From the NCBI RefSeq assembly GCF_000346755.1, contig NZ_ANNV01000009.1, positions 1 to 64,000 on the forward strand: DNA of 64,000 nucleotides, read 5' to 3'. Shown here one piece after another: positions 49,845 through 59,532 of this stretch. Numbering within the stretch: the stretch's first letter is position 1; each line of letters starts with the position of its first letter. Both the position numbers and the translations under genes were made by a program. The DNA is from Pseudomonas sp. CBZ-4 (GTDB taxonomy: Bacteria; Pseudomonadota; Gammaproteobacteria; Pseudomonadales; Pseudomonadaceae). The notes under the pieces are model-generated. The model worked only from the letters and a program-made list of their open reading frames with translations, was not told the DNA's origin and made no database searches.

Positions 49845-49863
49845 TCTCTATCCAACTACAACC

Positions 49864-51522
49864 TTAGTGAGAAACCGCCCCACTCGCCCCCAGGCCAGTC
49901 TGCGAACGCACAAACTGCGGGAAGTACAGCGCACGCTCTTTCTCTGCCGCCGCCGACTTGTCGGTGATGGAGAAGAACCAGATGCCGACGAACGCAATGA
50001 TCATCGAGAACAGCGCTGGGTACTCGTAAGGGAAGATGGCTTTTTCATGGTGCAGGATCGAGACCCAGATGGTCGGGCCAAGGATCATCAGGCCCACGGC
50101 ACTGATCAAGCCCAGCCAGCCGCCAATCATGGCGCCACGGGTGGTGAGGTTTTTCCAGTACATGGAAAGCAGCAACACCGGGAAGTTACAGCTGGCCGCG
50201 ATGGAGAACGCCAGGCCCACCATGAACGCAATGTTCTGGCTTTCGAACAGGATACCCAGGCCGATTGCCAATACACCCAAGGCTACGGTGGTGATCTTCG
50301 ACACACGAATCTCATCTTTCTCGTTGGCCTTGCCTTTCTTGATCACGCTGGCGTACAGGTCATGGGACACCGCCGACGCACCGGCCAGGGTCAAGCCGGC
50401 AACCACCGCGAGGATGGTGGCGAACGCCACGGCCGAGATGAAGCCCAGGAAGATACTGCCACCCACCGCGTTGGCCAGGTGCACCGCTGCCATGTTGTTG
50501 CCACCGAGCAAGGCGCCTGCTGCATCCTTGAACGCCGGGTTGGTGCTGACCAGCAGGATCGCGCCGAAGCCGATGATAAAGGTCAGGATATAGAAGTAAC
50601 CGATGAAACCCGTGGCGTAGAACACACTCTTGCGGGCTTCTTTAGCGTCGCTGACGGTGAAGAAGCGCATCAGGATGTGAGGCAGGCCAGCGGTACCGAA
50701 CATCAGGGCCAGGCCCAGGGAGAACGCCGAGATCGGATCTTTGACCAAGCCACCCGGGCTCATGATCGCCTCGCCTTTGGCGTGAACCTTGATTGCCTCG
50801 GAGAACAGTGTGTTGAAGTCGAAGTTGACGTGCTTCATCACCATCAGCGCCATGAACGAAGCACCGGACAACAGCAACACCGCCTTGATGATCTGTACCC
50901 AGGTGGTCGCCAGCATGCCGCCGAACAGCACGTACATGCACATCAGGATACCCACCAGGATCACCGCAACGTGGTAGTCCAGGCCGAACAGCAGCTGGAT
51001 CAGCTTGCCCGCGCCAACCATCTGCGCGATCAGGTAGAACGCCACCACCACCAGGGAACCACAGGCCGACAGGCTGCGGATCTGGGTTTGCCCGAGACGG
51101 TAGGACGCCACGTCGGCAAAGGTGTACTTGCCCAGGTTGCGCAGGCGCTCGGCGATCAGGAACAGAATGATCGGCCAGCCCACCAGGAAGCCGATCGAGT
51201 AGATCAGGCCGTCATAACCGGAGGTGTAGACCAGCGCGGAAATCCCCAGGAAGGACGCCGCCGACATGTAGTCACCGGCAATCGCCAGGCCATTCTGGAA
51301 ACCGGTGATCTTGCCACCGGCCGCATAGTAGTCGGCCGCCGACTTGTTGCGCTTGGACGCCCAGTAAGTGATGCACAGGGTGGCACCGACAAACGCGACA
51401 AACATCACGATGGCCGACACGTTCAGGGGTTGCTTGTGCACTTCACCGGTCAATGCGTCCGCTGCCCAAAGGGCCGGAGCGAAGAACGAAGCGCCGAGTA
51501 GTGCCAGTAGACGACCGATCAT
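49864..51522 (-). CDS. actP: cation/acetate symporter ActP
   Basis: 552 residues of the sodium:solute symporter family with about thirteen membrane segments after an N-terminal signal-like segment ([16 protein letters not shown]). Family motifs include [25 protein letters not shown] and [16 protein letters not shown]. It takes up acetate and other short monocarboxylates. It overlaps yjcH by 4 nt, as in other gamma-proteobacteria. The acs gene, usually in the same operon in enterics, is not here. Confidence 0.95.
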   Translation of the reverse strand: MIGRLLALLGASFFAPALWAADALTGEVHKQPLNVSAIVMFVAFVGATLCITYWASKRNKSAADYYAAGGKITGFQNGLAIAGDYMSAASFLGISALVYTSGYDGLIYSIGFLVGWPIILFLIAERLRNLGKYTFADVASYRLGQTQIRSLSACGSLVVVAFYLIAQMVGAGKLIQLLFGLDYHVAVILVGILMCMYVLFGGMLATTWVQIIKAVLLLSGASFMALMVMKHVNFDFNTLFSEAIKVHAKGEAIMSPGGLVKDPISAFSLGLALMFGTAGLPHILMRFFTVSDAKEARKSVFYATGFIGYFYILTFIIGFGAILLVSTNPAFKDAAGALLGGNNMAAVHLANAVGGSIFLGFISAVAFATILAVVAGLTLAGASAVSHDLYASVIKKGKANEKDEIRVSKITTVALGVLAIGLGILFESQNIAFMVGLAFSIAASCNFPVLLLSMYWKNLTTRGAMIGGWLGLISAVGLMILGPTIWVSILHHEKAIFPYEYPALFSMIIAFVGIWFFSITDKSAAAEKERALYFPQFVRSQTGLGASGAVSH

Positions 51523-51830
51523 TGCGCAGCCTCCTTGAGAATCGCATTGTTCAGGTCGTCAAATTCGCCATTGGCCCGGCGCACGTAGATGCCGGTCAGG
51601 ATGAAGGCGGACACAATCAGTCCGACGCCCAGGGGAATGCCCCAGGTAATCGAAGAACCGGGGCTGATCTTGGCCCCCAGCACTTGTGGCCCGTAGGCGA
51701 TCAACAGGATGAAAGCGGAGTAAAGCCCGAGCATGATCGCCGAGAGAATCCAGGCGAATCGTTCCCTTTTTCTCACCAGCTCCTTGAAACGCGGGCTGTT
51801 TTGAATCGAGAGGTAAATGCTGTCGTTCAT
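51519..51830 (-). CDS. yjcH: DUF485 membrane protein (YjcH)
   Basis: 103 residues with two membrane helices (about 35-55 and 72-92) and the N-terminal DUF485 motif ([19 protein letters not shown]). It always accompanies actP and is thought to assist the permease. GAGGAT lies upstream; the sequence AAAAACAA directly before and into the ATG matches the AAnAAnAA pattern bound by Hfq/Crc. Confidence 0.93.
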   Translation of the reverse strand: MNDSIYLSIQNSPRFKELVRKRERFAWILSAIMLGLYSAFILLIAYGPQVLGAKISPGSSITWGIPLGVGLIVSAFILTGIYVRRANGEFDDLNNAILKEAAQ

Positions 51831-51837
51831 TGTTTTT
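51830..51837 (-). promoter_or_regulatory. candidate Hfq/Crc catabolite-activity motif at the yjcH start
   Basis: AAAAACAA (minus strand) fits AAnAAnAA and its last A is the first base of the yjcH ATG. Such motifs over ribosome sites mediate catabolite repression in pseudomonads. Single short match, so tentative. Confidence 0.35.
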
Positions 51838-51979
51838 ATCCTCGCAGCACAGCTTTTTTATTATTTTGGAACGTATCCACTGTATGCGGCTGCCGTAGAG
51901 GTTCCAGACGACCTTAGTCTTAGATCGAGTGTAGCGAGGGATTGTCAGAGCGCAGAAGGATTTACAGACGGTAAAAGTA

Positions 51980-52070
51980 ATGTGGGAGCGGGCTTGCCCG
52001 CGATGGCGGCGTGTCAGTACCGAATCTATCGACTGACACACTGCTATCGCGGGCAAGCCCGCTCCCACAT
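51980..52070. repeat. REPIN (GCGGGC core)
   Basis: ATGTGGGAGCGGGCTTGCCC and its inverse, with the loop GTGTCAGTACC..GACTGACACA. Both flanking genes are on the minus strand; it ends 27 nt from the betX stop. Nearly the same in arm sequence as the copy at 8124. Confidence 0.9.
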
Positions 52071-52096
52071 TAGGTGTGTGGCGTACTTGCTACAGG

Positions 52097-52948
52097 TTAT
52101 TTACCGATCCACTCGGCTACACGCTCTGGGTGCTTGGCCACCCAATCCTTGGCCGCCGCATCCGGCTTGGCGCCCTCTTGAATGGCCAGCATGACTTCGC
52201 CGATTTCATCCTTGGAAGCCCACTGGAATTTCTTCAGGAACGCCGCAACTTCCGGCGCTTTCTTCTCCAGGCCCTTGCTGCCGATGCTGTTGACGGTTTC
52301 CGCAGCGCCATACACGCCTTTTGGATCTTCCAGGAAACGCAGTTTCCACTTGGCGAACATCCAGTGCGGCACCCAACCGGTGACCGCAATGGATTCCTGC
52401 TTGTCTTCGGCACGGGTCAGTTCGGCGATCATCGCTGCGCCCGAACTGGCTTGCAGTTTGTAGTCGAGGTCGTACTGCTTGATGGCTTCGTCGGTCTTGA
52501 GCATCACGCCCGAACCGGCGTCGATGCCGACGATTTTGTTCTTGAAGGTGGTGTCGGTCTTGAGGTCTTCGATGGATTTGGCTTTCACGTACTCCGGCAC
52601 GATCAGGCCGATTTTCGCATCCTTGAAGTTAGGGCCGTAGTCGACCACCTTGTCCTTGTTCTTGGTCCAGTACTCACCGTGGGTCACCGGCAGCCAAGCG
52701 GAGAGCATGGCGTCGAGTTTGCCGGTGGCCACGCCTTGCCACATGATCCCGGTGGCGACGGCTTGCAGTTTCACGTCATAACCGAGCTTGGCCTTGATCA
52801 CCTCTGCCGCCACATGGGTGGTGGCAACGCTGTCGGACCAGCCATCCACGTAGCCGATGCTCAGGGTTTTGCTGTCGGCGCTGGCCAGTGTGGAGCTCAT
52901 CGCAACTACCAGAGTGGCAGCTGCGCCCAAGAGTCGTCGCATCTTCAT
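52097..52948 (-). CDS. betX: glycine betaine-type ABC substrate-binding protein (BetX-like, orphan)
   Basis: 283 residues from the ATG at 52948 (GGGGAAG upstream). A signal peptide (about 1-24, TLASA) precedes an OpuAC-type binding domain. Trp-rich segments GYVDGWSDSVATT and TGWVPHWMFAKWKL supply the aromatic cage for a trimethylammonium group. No permease or ATPase gene is adjacent, which fits the orphan binding proteins of Pseudomonas that share the CbcWV transporter. The neighbourhood with actP-yjcH is that of BetX as I recall it, which is the basis for the symbol. Confidence 0.85.
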   Translation of the reverse strand: MKMRRLLGAAATLVVAMSSTLASADSKTLSIGYVDGWSDSVATTHVAAEVIKAKLGYDVKLQAVATGIMWQGVATGKLDAMLSAWLPVTHGEYWTKNKDKVVDYGPNFKDAKIGLIVPEYVKAKSIEDLKTDTTFKNKIVGIDAGSGVMLKTDEAIKQYDLDYKLQASSGAAMIAELTRAEDKQESIAVTGWVPHWMFAKWKLRFLEDPKGVYGAAETVNSIGSKGLEKKAPEVAAFLKKFQWASKDEIGEVMLAIQEGAKPDAAAKDWVAKHPERVAEWIGK

Positions 52949-53280
52949 CGTACTTCCCCGAAAGTGCTGCGCCCGACGGATGCCGAGCGACGTCAACCTG
53001 TTGTTATGTGGTGCGCCGCGCCCCCTTCACGCGCATCGATCCGGCTGCTGCGGCATCAGTGGAGTGCTGACACTTGGATAATCAACCTGCCGGGACTTGG
53101 AACCTGCTCTGTCAGCGACCTCACCCGAGCAAGAAACGACATCACAACGCCAGCAGGACGCTTTGCAGGAATTGGCGTCAAAATCCCGCCCGAACTTTGC
53201 ATGTCAAAATCATGCAGCCCCACTGGGACGGGACAAATCCGGGTAAGATGCGCGCCTTTGCTCCCCCAGATAAGCCGACC
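52949..53280. other. 332-bp divergent region betX / GH17 gene
   Basis: No gene. TAAGAT at 53244-53249 followed by GCGCGCC could be a -10 for the plus-strand gene, without a good -35. A TTGACG on the minus strand lies near betX but has no matching -10. No strong palindrome seen. Confidence 0.4.
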
Positions 53281-54834
53281 ATGCCCGCGACTGCCCGCTT
53301 TCCTGCCCTGCCCTATTTCTTCGCCTTGATCCTTGGCCTGCTGGCCCTGGCTGGCTACTGGTACAGCCTCGGCCGGCCGGTGGTGCTGCCCGACGTCGCC
53401 AGTGCTTCGCACAAAATGCAGTGCGCGTCCTACACACCTTTCGATAAAGACCAATCCCCGTTCGACCAGCCCTTCAAGCTGCGCCCGGAGCGCATGGACG
53501 CCGACCTGGCCTTGCTGGCCACCCGTTTCGAATGTATCCGCACCTACTCCATGACCGGCCTGGAAGCCTTGCCGGACATGGCGCGCAAGCACGGCTTGAA
53601 GGTGATGGCCGGTGCCTGGGTCAGCAGTGACCCGGTGGCCACCGAAAAGGAAATCAACGAACTGATCGCCTCGGCCAACGCCCATCCGGATGTCGTCACG
53701 TCGGTGATCGTCGGCAACGAAGCGCTGCTGCGCAAGGAAGTCACGGCCACGCAGTTGGTCAAGCTGATCCAGACGGTCAAAAGCCAGATCAAACAGCCAG
53801 TGACCTACGCCGACGTGTGGGAATTCTGGCTGCAGCACCCGGAAATCGCCCCGGCAGTGGACTTCCTGACCATTCACTTGCTGCCGTACTGGGAAGATGA
53901 CCCGTCCGGGATCGACCAGGCGCTCAAGCACGTAGGCGATGTGCGCCAGACCTTCGGCACCAAGTTCGCGCCCAAGGACATCTTGATCGGCGAAACCGGC
54001 TGGCCCAGCGAAGGCCGCCAGCGTGAAACCGCGGTGCCCAGCCGCGTAAACGAAGCCAAGTTCATGCGCGGCTTCGTGGCCATGGCCGAAGCCAATGGCT
54101 GGCACTACAACCTGATCGAAGCCTTCGACCAGCCGTGGAAACGCGCCAGCGAAGGCGCGGTCGGCGGCTATTGGGGCCTGTTCGATGCAGACCGCCAGGA
54201 CAAGGGCATCCTCGCCGGGCCGGTGACCAATGTGCCGTACTGGCCGTTGTGGCTGGGCGTGGGCGGGTTGATCCTGCTGGGGACCTTGGCGCTGGGCGGC
54301 CGCGTGCGCAGCACCCGTGCCGCGCTGGCCCTGCCGCTGCTGGGTGCGTTGGCGGCCTGTTCCATCGGCAGCTGGGCCGAACTGACCCGCATCACCGCAC
54401 GCTTCAATGATGAATGGGTGTGGGCAGGTTTGCTGCTGGTGCTGAACCTGTTGGTGCTGGCCCATGCCGCCCTGGCCTTGAGTGCTCGCGAAGGCTGGCG
54501 CGAGCGGGCGTTCAACTGGCTGGAGCAGCGTGCAGGCTGGCTGGTGGCAATCGCTGGCTTCGCAGGGGCAGTCATGATGTTGGCGTTGGTGTTCGAACCG
54601 CGTTATCGCAGCTTCCCGAGTGCGGCACTGGTATTGCCGGCCTTGGTGTACCTGGTTCGCCCGGTCACCGGCCCGCGCCGGGAGATTGCCTTGCTGGCGT
54701 TTATCATCGGTGCCGGCGTTGCGCCGCAGTTGTACCGTGAGGGCTTGTTGAATCAGCAGGCCTGGGGTTGGGCGGTAGTCAGCGTGCTGATGGTTGGGGC
54801 TTTGTGGCGGTGCTTGCGGGTGCGCAAGGCTTAA
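53281..54834 (+). CDS. GH17-type beta-glucan transferase/hydrolase with C-terminal membrane domain
   Basis: 517 residues. An N-terminal helix (about 9-29) leads to a periplasmic GH17 domain (about 45-310) with acid/base E147 (VIVGNEALL) and nucleophile E238 (LIGETGWPSEG). At least five to six membrane helices follow (about 318-510). Proteobacterial GH17 domains such as those in NdvB are beta-1,3-glucan transferases. Here there is no GT2 synthase domain, so the protein probably remodels a glucan made elsewhere. I start at the ATG at 53281; upstream in-frame codons do not look coding. Monocistronic. Confidence 0.85.
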   Translation: MPATARFPALPYFFALILGLLALAGYWYSLGRPVVLPDVASASHKMQCASYTPFDKDQSPFDQPFKLRPERMDADLALLATRFECIRTYSMTGLEALPDMARKHGLKVMAGAWVSSDPVATEKEINELIASANAHPDVVTSVIVGNEALLRKEVTATQLVKLIQTVKSQIKQPVTYADVWEFWLQHPEIAPAVDFLTIHLLPYWEDDPSGIDQALKHVGDVRQTFGTKFAPKDILIGETGWPSEGRQRETAVPSRVNEAKFMRGFVAMAEANGWHYNLIEAFDQPWKRASEGAVGGYWGLFDADRQDKGILAGPVTNVPYWPLWLGVGGLILLGTLALGGRVRSTRAALALPLLGALAACSIGSWAELTRITARFNDEWVWAGLLLVLNLLVLAHAALALSAREGWRERAFNWLEQRAGWLVAIAGFAGAVMMLALVFEPRYRSFPSAALVLPALVYLVRPVTGPRREIALLAFIIGAGVAPQLYREGLLNQQAWGWAVVSVLMVGALWRCLRVRKA

Positions 54835-54840
54835 GATCGC

Positions 54841-54924
54841 TATCGCAGGCGAGCCAGCTCCCACACTTGAGCGCATTCCAAAGGATGTACTCGGTCAAGT
54901 GTGGGAGCTGGCTTGCCTGCGATG
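54841..54924. repeat. REP pair, type B (GGATGTA spacer)
   Basis: TATCGCAGGCGAGCCAGCTC (one base off the usual core) and the inverse arm enclose TTGAGCGCATTCCAAAGGAT.., the same spacer subfamily as 49697. It lies in a 98-bp convergent gap, 6 nt and 8 nt from the two stops. Confidence 0.9.
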
Positions 54925-54932
54925 AGGCCCTA

Positions 54933-55301
54933 TCAGGCAACCCGAGGCTTCCTGACCAACCGCAACCCCGCAATCACCAGCGCAAACACCGCAAACGCGG
55001 TGTTGTACAACGCCAGCGCCGGCAACCCGAACACCATCCCCAACACCGCCAGCCACCAGCCCACACGGCCCGGCACAAAAAACGCGACAACCGACGCAAC
55101 CAACGCCACCCAACCCAGCACCTTGAAGTGGATCATCAAGCCCAGGTTCGAACGCAACTGGCATTCCCACCGCCCGGCTTCGTCGGCACAGATCCCCACC
55201 CAACTGCCATCCTCCATAAAACCGTAGCGCGCGCCATAACTGGCAGCCAACCACAGCGGCAGGGCAATAAGCAGCAAAATCAACGGCAAGCGACGGGACA
55301 T
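54933..55301 (-). CDS. small four-helix membrane protein of unknown function
   Basis: 122 residues. Hydrophobic segments lie at about 5-20, 58-76, 80-96 and 100-115. A periplasmic loop carries two Cys (ICADEAGRWECQL) that could pair. I do not recognise a family. There is no clear ribosome site beyond a weak purine stretch. Single gene, divergent from the hydrolase/MlaA-like pair. Confidence 0.7.
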   Translation of the reverse strand: MSRRLPLILLLIALPLWLAASYGARYGFMEDGSWVGICADEAGRWECQLRSNLGLMIHFKVLGWVALVASVVAFFVPGRVGWWLAVLGMVFGLPALALYNTAFAVFALVIAGLRLVRKPRVA

Positions 55302-55537
55302 GGGGCACTCCGATAGGCAAAAACGGCGCTCAGCTTAATGCCCCAGTAGCCGTTAGCAAGGCGCATACACACAATTAGTGTCCATCAGCGCGTGGCAAAG
55401 TGTATCGTCTGGCTACTATTACCCCGATTCCGACGTTATTTTCCGACATTTCGTGCCGCGTGATGGCACTTCGGCGACAGCGCGGTGGTCATAGCCTGCG
55501 AACTTCATTTAGCACGTTTCCTCTTAGGGATTTAGTC

Positions 55538-56836
55538 ATGCTCCGTTCCTTGCGCTGTGCCGCCCTATTGGGCAGCCTTTTTCTGAGTGCGTCAGCACTG
55601 GCGGTCGATATCGACCAAGCCAGCTATGGCTACCCTTTGACCAACCCGTTTGAAGCGACCATCGCCACCACCCCGCCCGACCTTCGGCCCAAATTGCCGA
55701 GCAACGACGAGATCAACCAATCCGACTACACCCTGACGATGCGCCCCGAGCGCGAGTTCAGCCTGCCCGACAACTTCTGGCCGGTGAAGAAGCTCACTTA
55801 CCGCATCGCCAAGCAAGACCGCGCCGCGCCGCTGATCTTCCTGATCGCCGGCACCGGTGCGCGGTTCGACAGCAGCATCAACGAATACCTGAAAAAACTG
55901 TATTACCAGGCCGGCTACCACGTGGTGCAACTGTCATCGCCCACCAGCTTTGACTTCATCAGCGCCGCCTCACGCTTCGCCACCCCGGGGATCACCCAGG
56001 AAGACGCCGAAGACATGTACCGCGTGATGCAAGCCGTGCGTGCGCAAAACGCCTCACTGCCGGTGACCGACTTCTACCTCACCGGCTACAGCCTCGGCGG
56101 CCTGGATGCGGCATTCGTGGCCAAACTGGACGAAACCCGGCGCAGCTTCAACTTCAAGAAAGTCTTGCTGCTGAACCCGCCGGTCAACCTCTACACCTCG
56201 ATCACCAACCTCGACAAGCTGGTGCAGACCGAGGTCAAGGGCATCAACAACACCACCACCTTCTATGAACTGGTGTTGAACAAGCTGACCCGCTACTTCC
56301 AGCAGAAGGGCTACATCGACCTCAATGACGCCCTGCTCTACGACTTCCAGCAGTCCAAACAGCACCTGACCAACGAACAGATGGCGATGCTGATCGGCAC
56401 TTCGTTCCGCTTCTCGGCGGCCGACATTGCCTTTACCTCGGACCTGATCAACCGTCGCGGCCTGATCATCCCGCCGAAGTACCCGATCACCGAAAGCACC
56501 AGCCTCACGCCGTTCCTCAAGCGCGCGCTGCAATGTGACTTCGACTGCTACCTCACCGAACAGGTGATCCCGATGTGGCGTGCCCGCACCGACGGCGGCA
56601 GCCTGCTGCAACTGGTCGACCAGGTCAGCCTGTACGCCCTCAAGGACTACCTGCACAGCAGCAAGAAAATCGCCGTCATGCACAACGCCGACGACGTGAT
56701 CCTCGGCCCTGGCGACCTCGGTTTCCTGCGTAAAACCTTCGGCGATCGCTTGACCGTCTACCCACTGGGCGGCCACTGCGGCAACCTCAATTACCGCGTC
56801 AACGCCGACGCCATGCTGGAGTTCTTCCGTGGCTAA
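55538..56836 (+). CDS. exported alpha/beta hydrolase (serine hydrolase)
   Basis: 432 residues with signal peptide (about 1-22, SASALA) and AGGGAT before the ATG at 55538. The nucleophile elbow TGYSLGGLDAAF gives S185, the acid is probably in HNADDVILG and the base in LGGHCGNLNY. It is a periplasmic or outer-membrane-associated lipase/esterase-like enzyme. It overlaps the following MlaA-like gene by 8 nt, so both proteins are made together. This suggests an enzyme acting on lipids handled by the MlaA-type partner. Confidence 0.85.
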   Translation: MLRSLRCAALLGSLFLSASALAVDIDQASYGYPLTNPFEATIATTPPDLRPKLPSNDEINQSDYTLTMRPEREFSLPDNFWPVKKLTYRIAKQDRAAPLIFLIAGTGARFDSSINEYLKKLYYQAGYHVVQLSSPTSFDFISAASRFATPGITQEDAEDMYRVMQAVRAQNASLPVTDFYLTGYSLGGLDAAFVAKLDETRRSFNFKKVLLLNPPVNLYTSITNLDKLVQTEVKGINNTTTFYELVLNKLTRYFQQKGYIDLNDALLYDFQQSKQHLTNEQMAMLIGTSFRFSAADIAFTSDLINRRGLIIPPKYPITESTSLTPFLKRALQCDFDCYLTEQVIPMWRARTDGGSLLQLVDQVSLYALKDYLHSSKKIAVMHNADDVILGPGDLGFLRKTFGDRLTVYPLGGHCGNLNYRVNADAMLEFFRG

Positions 56837-57617
56837 ATATCTTCTGCTGCTCGCCGCCTTGATGTGCGCGGGCGTGGCCAATGCCGACAACAGCAAGGCC
56901 CATGAGCCGATCAAGGTCGACTCCGATGGCTTCAAGGAGCCGCTGTCCAAGCTCAAGTTCAACCCCGGCATGGACCAGCGTGAGTTCGAGCGTTCGTCGC
57001 TCACTGCGCTCAACGTCTACGACCCGCTGGAGGCGTGGAACCGTCGGGTGTACCACTTCAACTACCGCTTCGACCAATGGGTATTCATACCCGTGGTCAA
57101 CGGCTACACCTACGTGACCCCAAGCTTCCTGCGTACCGGCGTGAGCAATTTCTTCAACAACCTGGGCGATGTGCCCAACCTGTTGAACAGCCTGCTGCAA
57201 CTCAAGGGCCATCGCTCCCTGGAAACCACCGGGCGCCTGCTGCTCAACACCACCATCGGCATCGCCGGTCTGTGGGACCCGGCCACCGCCATGGGCCTGC
57301 CACGCCAGAGCGAAGACTTCGGCCAGACCCTGGGCTTCTACGGGGTACCGGGCGGCGCGTACCTGGTGCTGCCGGTCTTCGGTCCGTCGAACCTGCGTGA
57401 CACCACTGGCTTGATCGTGGACTACACCGCAGAGAGCCAGATCAACTTCCTCAACGTTTCGGAAGTCAGTTCCAACCATCCGGAAATCTGGGCCCTGCGC
57501 GCGGTAGACAGGCGCTACCAGACCAGCTTCCGTTACGGTCAGATGAATTCACCGTTCGAGTATGAAAAGGTGCGCTACATCTACACCGAATCGCGCAAGT
57601 TGCAGATAGCCGAGTAA
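56829..57617 (+). CDS. MlaA/VacJ-family protein without a standard lipobox
   Basis: 262 residues, GTG start inside the upstream gene. The MlaA core is clear: YDPLEAWNRRVYHFNYRFDQ, FFNNLGDVPNLLNSLLQ, TGRLLLNTTIGIAGLWDPA and DFGQTLGFYGVPGGAYLVLP. MlaA removes phospholipids from the outer leaflet of the outer membrane with the Mla transport system. Here the signal sequence has only AALMC13AG, which is not a good lipobox, so it may be released by signal peptidase I after ANA. No mlaBCDEF genes nearby; this looks like a second, hydrolase-linked MlaA paralogue. Confidence 0.88.
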   Translation: MAKYLLLLAALMCAGVANADNSKAHEPIKVDSDGFKEPLSKLKFNPGMDQREFERSSLTALNVYDPLEAWNRRVYHFNYRFDQWVFIPVVNGYTYVTPSFLRTGVSNFFNNLGDVPNLLNSLLQLKGHRSLETTGRLLLNTTIGIAGLWDPATAMGLPRQSEDFGQTLGFYGVPGGAYLVLPVFGPSNLRDTTGLIVDYTAESQINFLNVSEVSSNHPEIWALRAVDRRYQTSFRYGQMNSPFEYEKVRYIYTESRKLQIAE

Positions 57618-57628
57618 GCAACGCCCAC

Positions 57629-57660
57629 AAAAAAGGCCATTCGATTGAATGGCCTTTTTT
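57629..57660. terminator. bidirectional intrinsic terminator
   Basis: AAAAAAGGCCATTC/GAATGGCCTTTTTT is a perfect stem with A and T runs on both sides, between convergent genes. Confidence 0.93.
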
Positions 57661-57673
57661 ATTGCGGCTAGGA

Positions 57674-58588
57674 TCAAGCCTTCACGGTTTTCCAGAGCTT
57701 GCCCAGCACACTGACCAACGCCAGCACCACGCCCCCCGCAATGATCCCCGCGACGCCATTGAGCAACGTCGGCACCAACCACGCCACCCCTCCTGCACCT
57801 TGGCTTACCGTCTCGATCCAGTGATGCACCACCGGCACGCCATGAGTGAGGATGCCGCCACCCACCAGAAACATCGCCGCCGTACCAATCACCGACAGGC
57901 TCTTCATCATGTAGGGTGCCGCCCGCAGGATCGCGCCGCCGATACTGCGCGCCATCTGGCCGGGCTTCTGCGTCAGCCACAGGCCCAGGTCGTCCAGCTT
58001 GACGATGCCGGCCACCAACCCATAGACGCCGACAGTCATGACGATAGCAATGCCCGACAGCACGATCACTTGCTGCATCAGCGGCGCATCCGCCACGGTG
58101 CCCAGGGTGATGGCGATGATTTCGGCGGAAAGGATGAAATCGGTGCGGATCGCGCCTTTGATCTTGTCCTTTTCGAACGCCACCAGATCGGTTGCCGGAT
58201 CGGCTACCGCTTCGACCAATTGCGCGTGCTCGGCTTTGTCCTCGTCCTTGCTGTGGAGGAATTTGTGCGCGAGCTTCTCGAAGCCTTCAAAACACAGATA
58301 AGCGCCGCCGAGCATCAGCAGTGGCGTAACGGCCCACGGCGCAAACGCGCTGATCAACAACGCCGCCGGCACCAGGATCAGCTTGTTGACGAACGACCCC
58401 TTGGCCACCGCCCACACCACGGGAATTTCCCGCTCGGCACGCACACCCGACACCTGCTGGGCATTCAGCGCCAGGTCGTCGCCCAGCACGCCGGCGGTTT
58501 TCTTCGCGGCCATTTTTGTCATCAAGGCAACGTCGTCGAGTACGGCGGCGATATCGTCGATCAGTACCAGTAAGCTGCTGCCTGCCAT
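57674..58588 (-). CDS. DUF808 family inner-membrane protein (YedI-like)
   Basis: 304 residues from the ATG at 58588, which has GGAAGA upstream. The start [40 protein letters not shown] contains the family's conserved region (read here in two parts: [11 protein letters not shown] and [18 protein letters not shown]). About five to six membrane helices follow. Function unknown in all organisms I recall. Divergent from a TetR regulator, with 133 bp between. Confidence 0.88.
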   Translation of the reverse strand: MAGSSLLVLIDDIAAVLDDVALMTKMAAKKTAGVLGDDLALNAQQVSGVRAEREIPVVWAVAKGSFVNKLILVPAALLISAFAPWAVTPLLMLGGAYLCFEGFEKLAHKFLHSKDEDKAEHAQLVEAVADPATDLVAFEKDKIKGAIRTDFILSAEIIAITLGTVADAPLMQQVIVLSGIAIVMTVGVYGLVAGIVKLDDLGLWLTQKPGQMARSIGGAILRAAPYMMKSLSVIGTAAMFLVGGGILTHGVPVVHHWIETVSQGAGGVAWLVPTLLNGVAGIIAGGVVLALVSVLGKLWKTVKA

Positions 58589-58721
58589 GAATCGGTCTTC
58601 CATAACGTGGGATACGCCGAGCATAACGCGGCGCAAGGCTTTGCGGGCGCCTTGTTGAGGCTCGCGGATAGCCGGTGCTACCATGCGCAACCGCCAGTCT
58701 TGGCAAGGAAAGTCCAGGTTT

Positions 58722-59327
58722 ATGAGCAGCATTCGCGAGCGCAACAAAGAAAAAATCCTGCGGGCGGCGAGCGAGGAGTTTGCCGACAAGGGCTTCGCCG
58801 CGACCAAAACCAGCGACATCGCCGCCAAGGCCGGGCTGCCCAAGCCCAACGTCTATTACTACTTCAAGTCCAAGGACAACCTCTACCGCGAGGTGCTCGA
58901 AAGCATTATCGAGCCGATCCTGGCCGCCTCCACACCGTTCAACCCGGAGGGCGAGCCCAAGGAAGTGCTGAGCAACTACATCCGCTCGAAAATCCGCATC
59001 TCCCGCGACCTGCCGTTTGCTTCCAAGGTCTTCGCCAGCGAAATCATGCATGGCGCCCCGCACCTCAGCACGGAGCAGGTCGAGCAACTCAACGCCCAGG
59101 CCAAGCACAACATCGACTGCATCCAGACCTGGGTGGATCGCGGCTTGATCGCCGCCATTGACCCCAACCACCTGATGTTCAGCATCTGGGCGGCAACACA
59201 GACTTATGCGGATTTTGACTGGCAGATTTCGGCGGTGACCGGCAAGGCCAAGTTGGATGAGGCGGACTACGAGGCGGCAGCGTTGACGATTATTCGGTTG
59301 GTGTTGAAGGGGTGTGAGCCGGACTGA
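58722..59327 (+). CDS. TetR-family regulator, RutR-like
   Basis: 201 residues from the ATG at 58722. The N-terminal HTH ([44 protein letters not shown] as the usual layout, residues about 10-55) is followed by a ligand domain strongly like E. coli RutR ([39 protein letters not shown]). RutR senses uracil and controls pyrimidine degradation. No pyrimidine-catabolic genes are in the window, so the effector may differ or the targets lie elsewhere. Confidence 0.87.
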   Translation: MSSIRERNKEKILRAASEEFADKGFAATKTSDIAAKAGLPKPNVYYYFKSKDNLYREVLESIIEPILAASTPFNPEGEPKEVLSNYIRSKIRISRDLPFASKVFASEIMHGAPHLSTEQVEQLNAQAKHNIDCIQTWVDRGLIAAIDPNHLMFSIWAATQTYADFDWQISAVTGKAKLDEADYEAAALTIIRLVLKGCEPD

Positions 59328-59343
59328 TAGACCGCGGTGAGGC

Positions 59344-59437
59344 CATCGCAGGCAAGCCAGCTCCCACAGGTTCCCGCGTCGCACACAAAATGTAAGAACA
59401 CCGCAAATCCCCTGTGGGAGCGGGCTTGCCCGCGATA
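59344..59437. repeat. REP pair left of the RAYT gene (mixed cores)
   Basis: The left arm CATCGCAGGCAAGCCAGCTC has the GCTGGC core and the right arm GTGGGAGCGGGCTTGCCCGC the GCGGGC core, so the two arms are not proper complements. The spacer (CGCGTCGCACACAAAATG..) is unlike all other copies. It ends about 95 nt before the transposase start. Confidence 0.88.
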
Positions 59438-59532
59438 GCGCCCTCCCAGACACATCCTGCCAAAAGCCTGCCGATCAGTATCAACCACCCGGATCTAGCC
59501 TCTCAGAACCCACACTGAAGAGAGGCCAAGGA

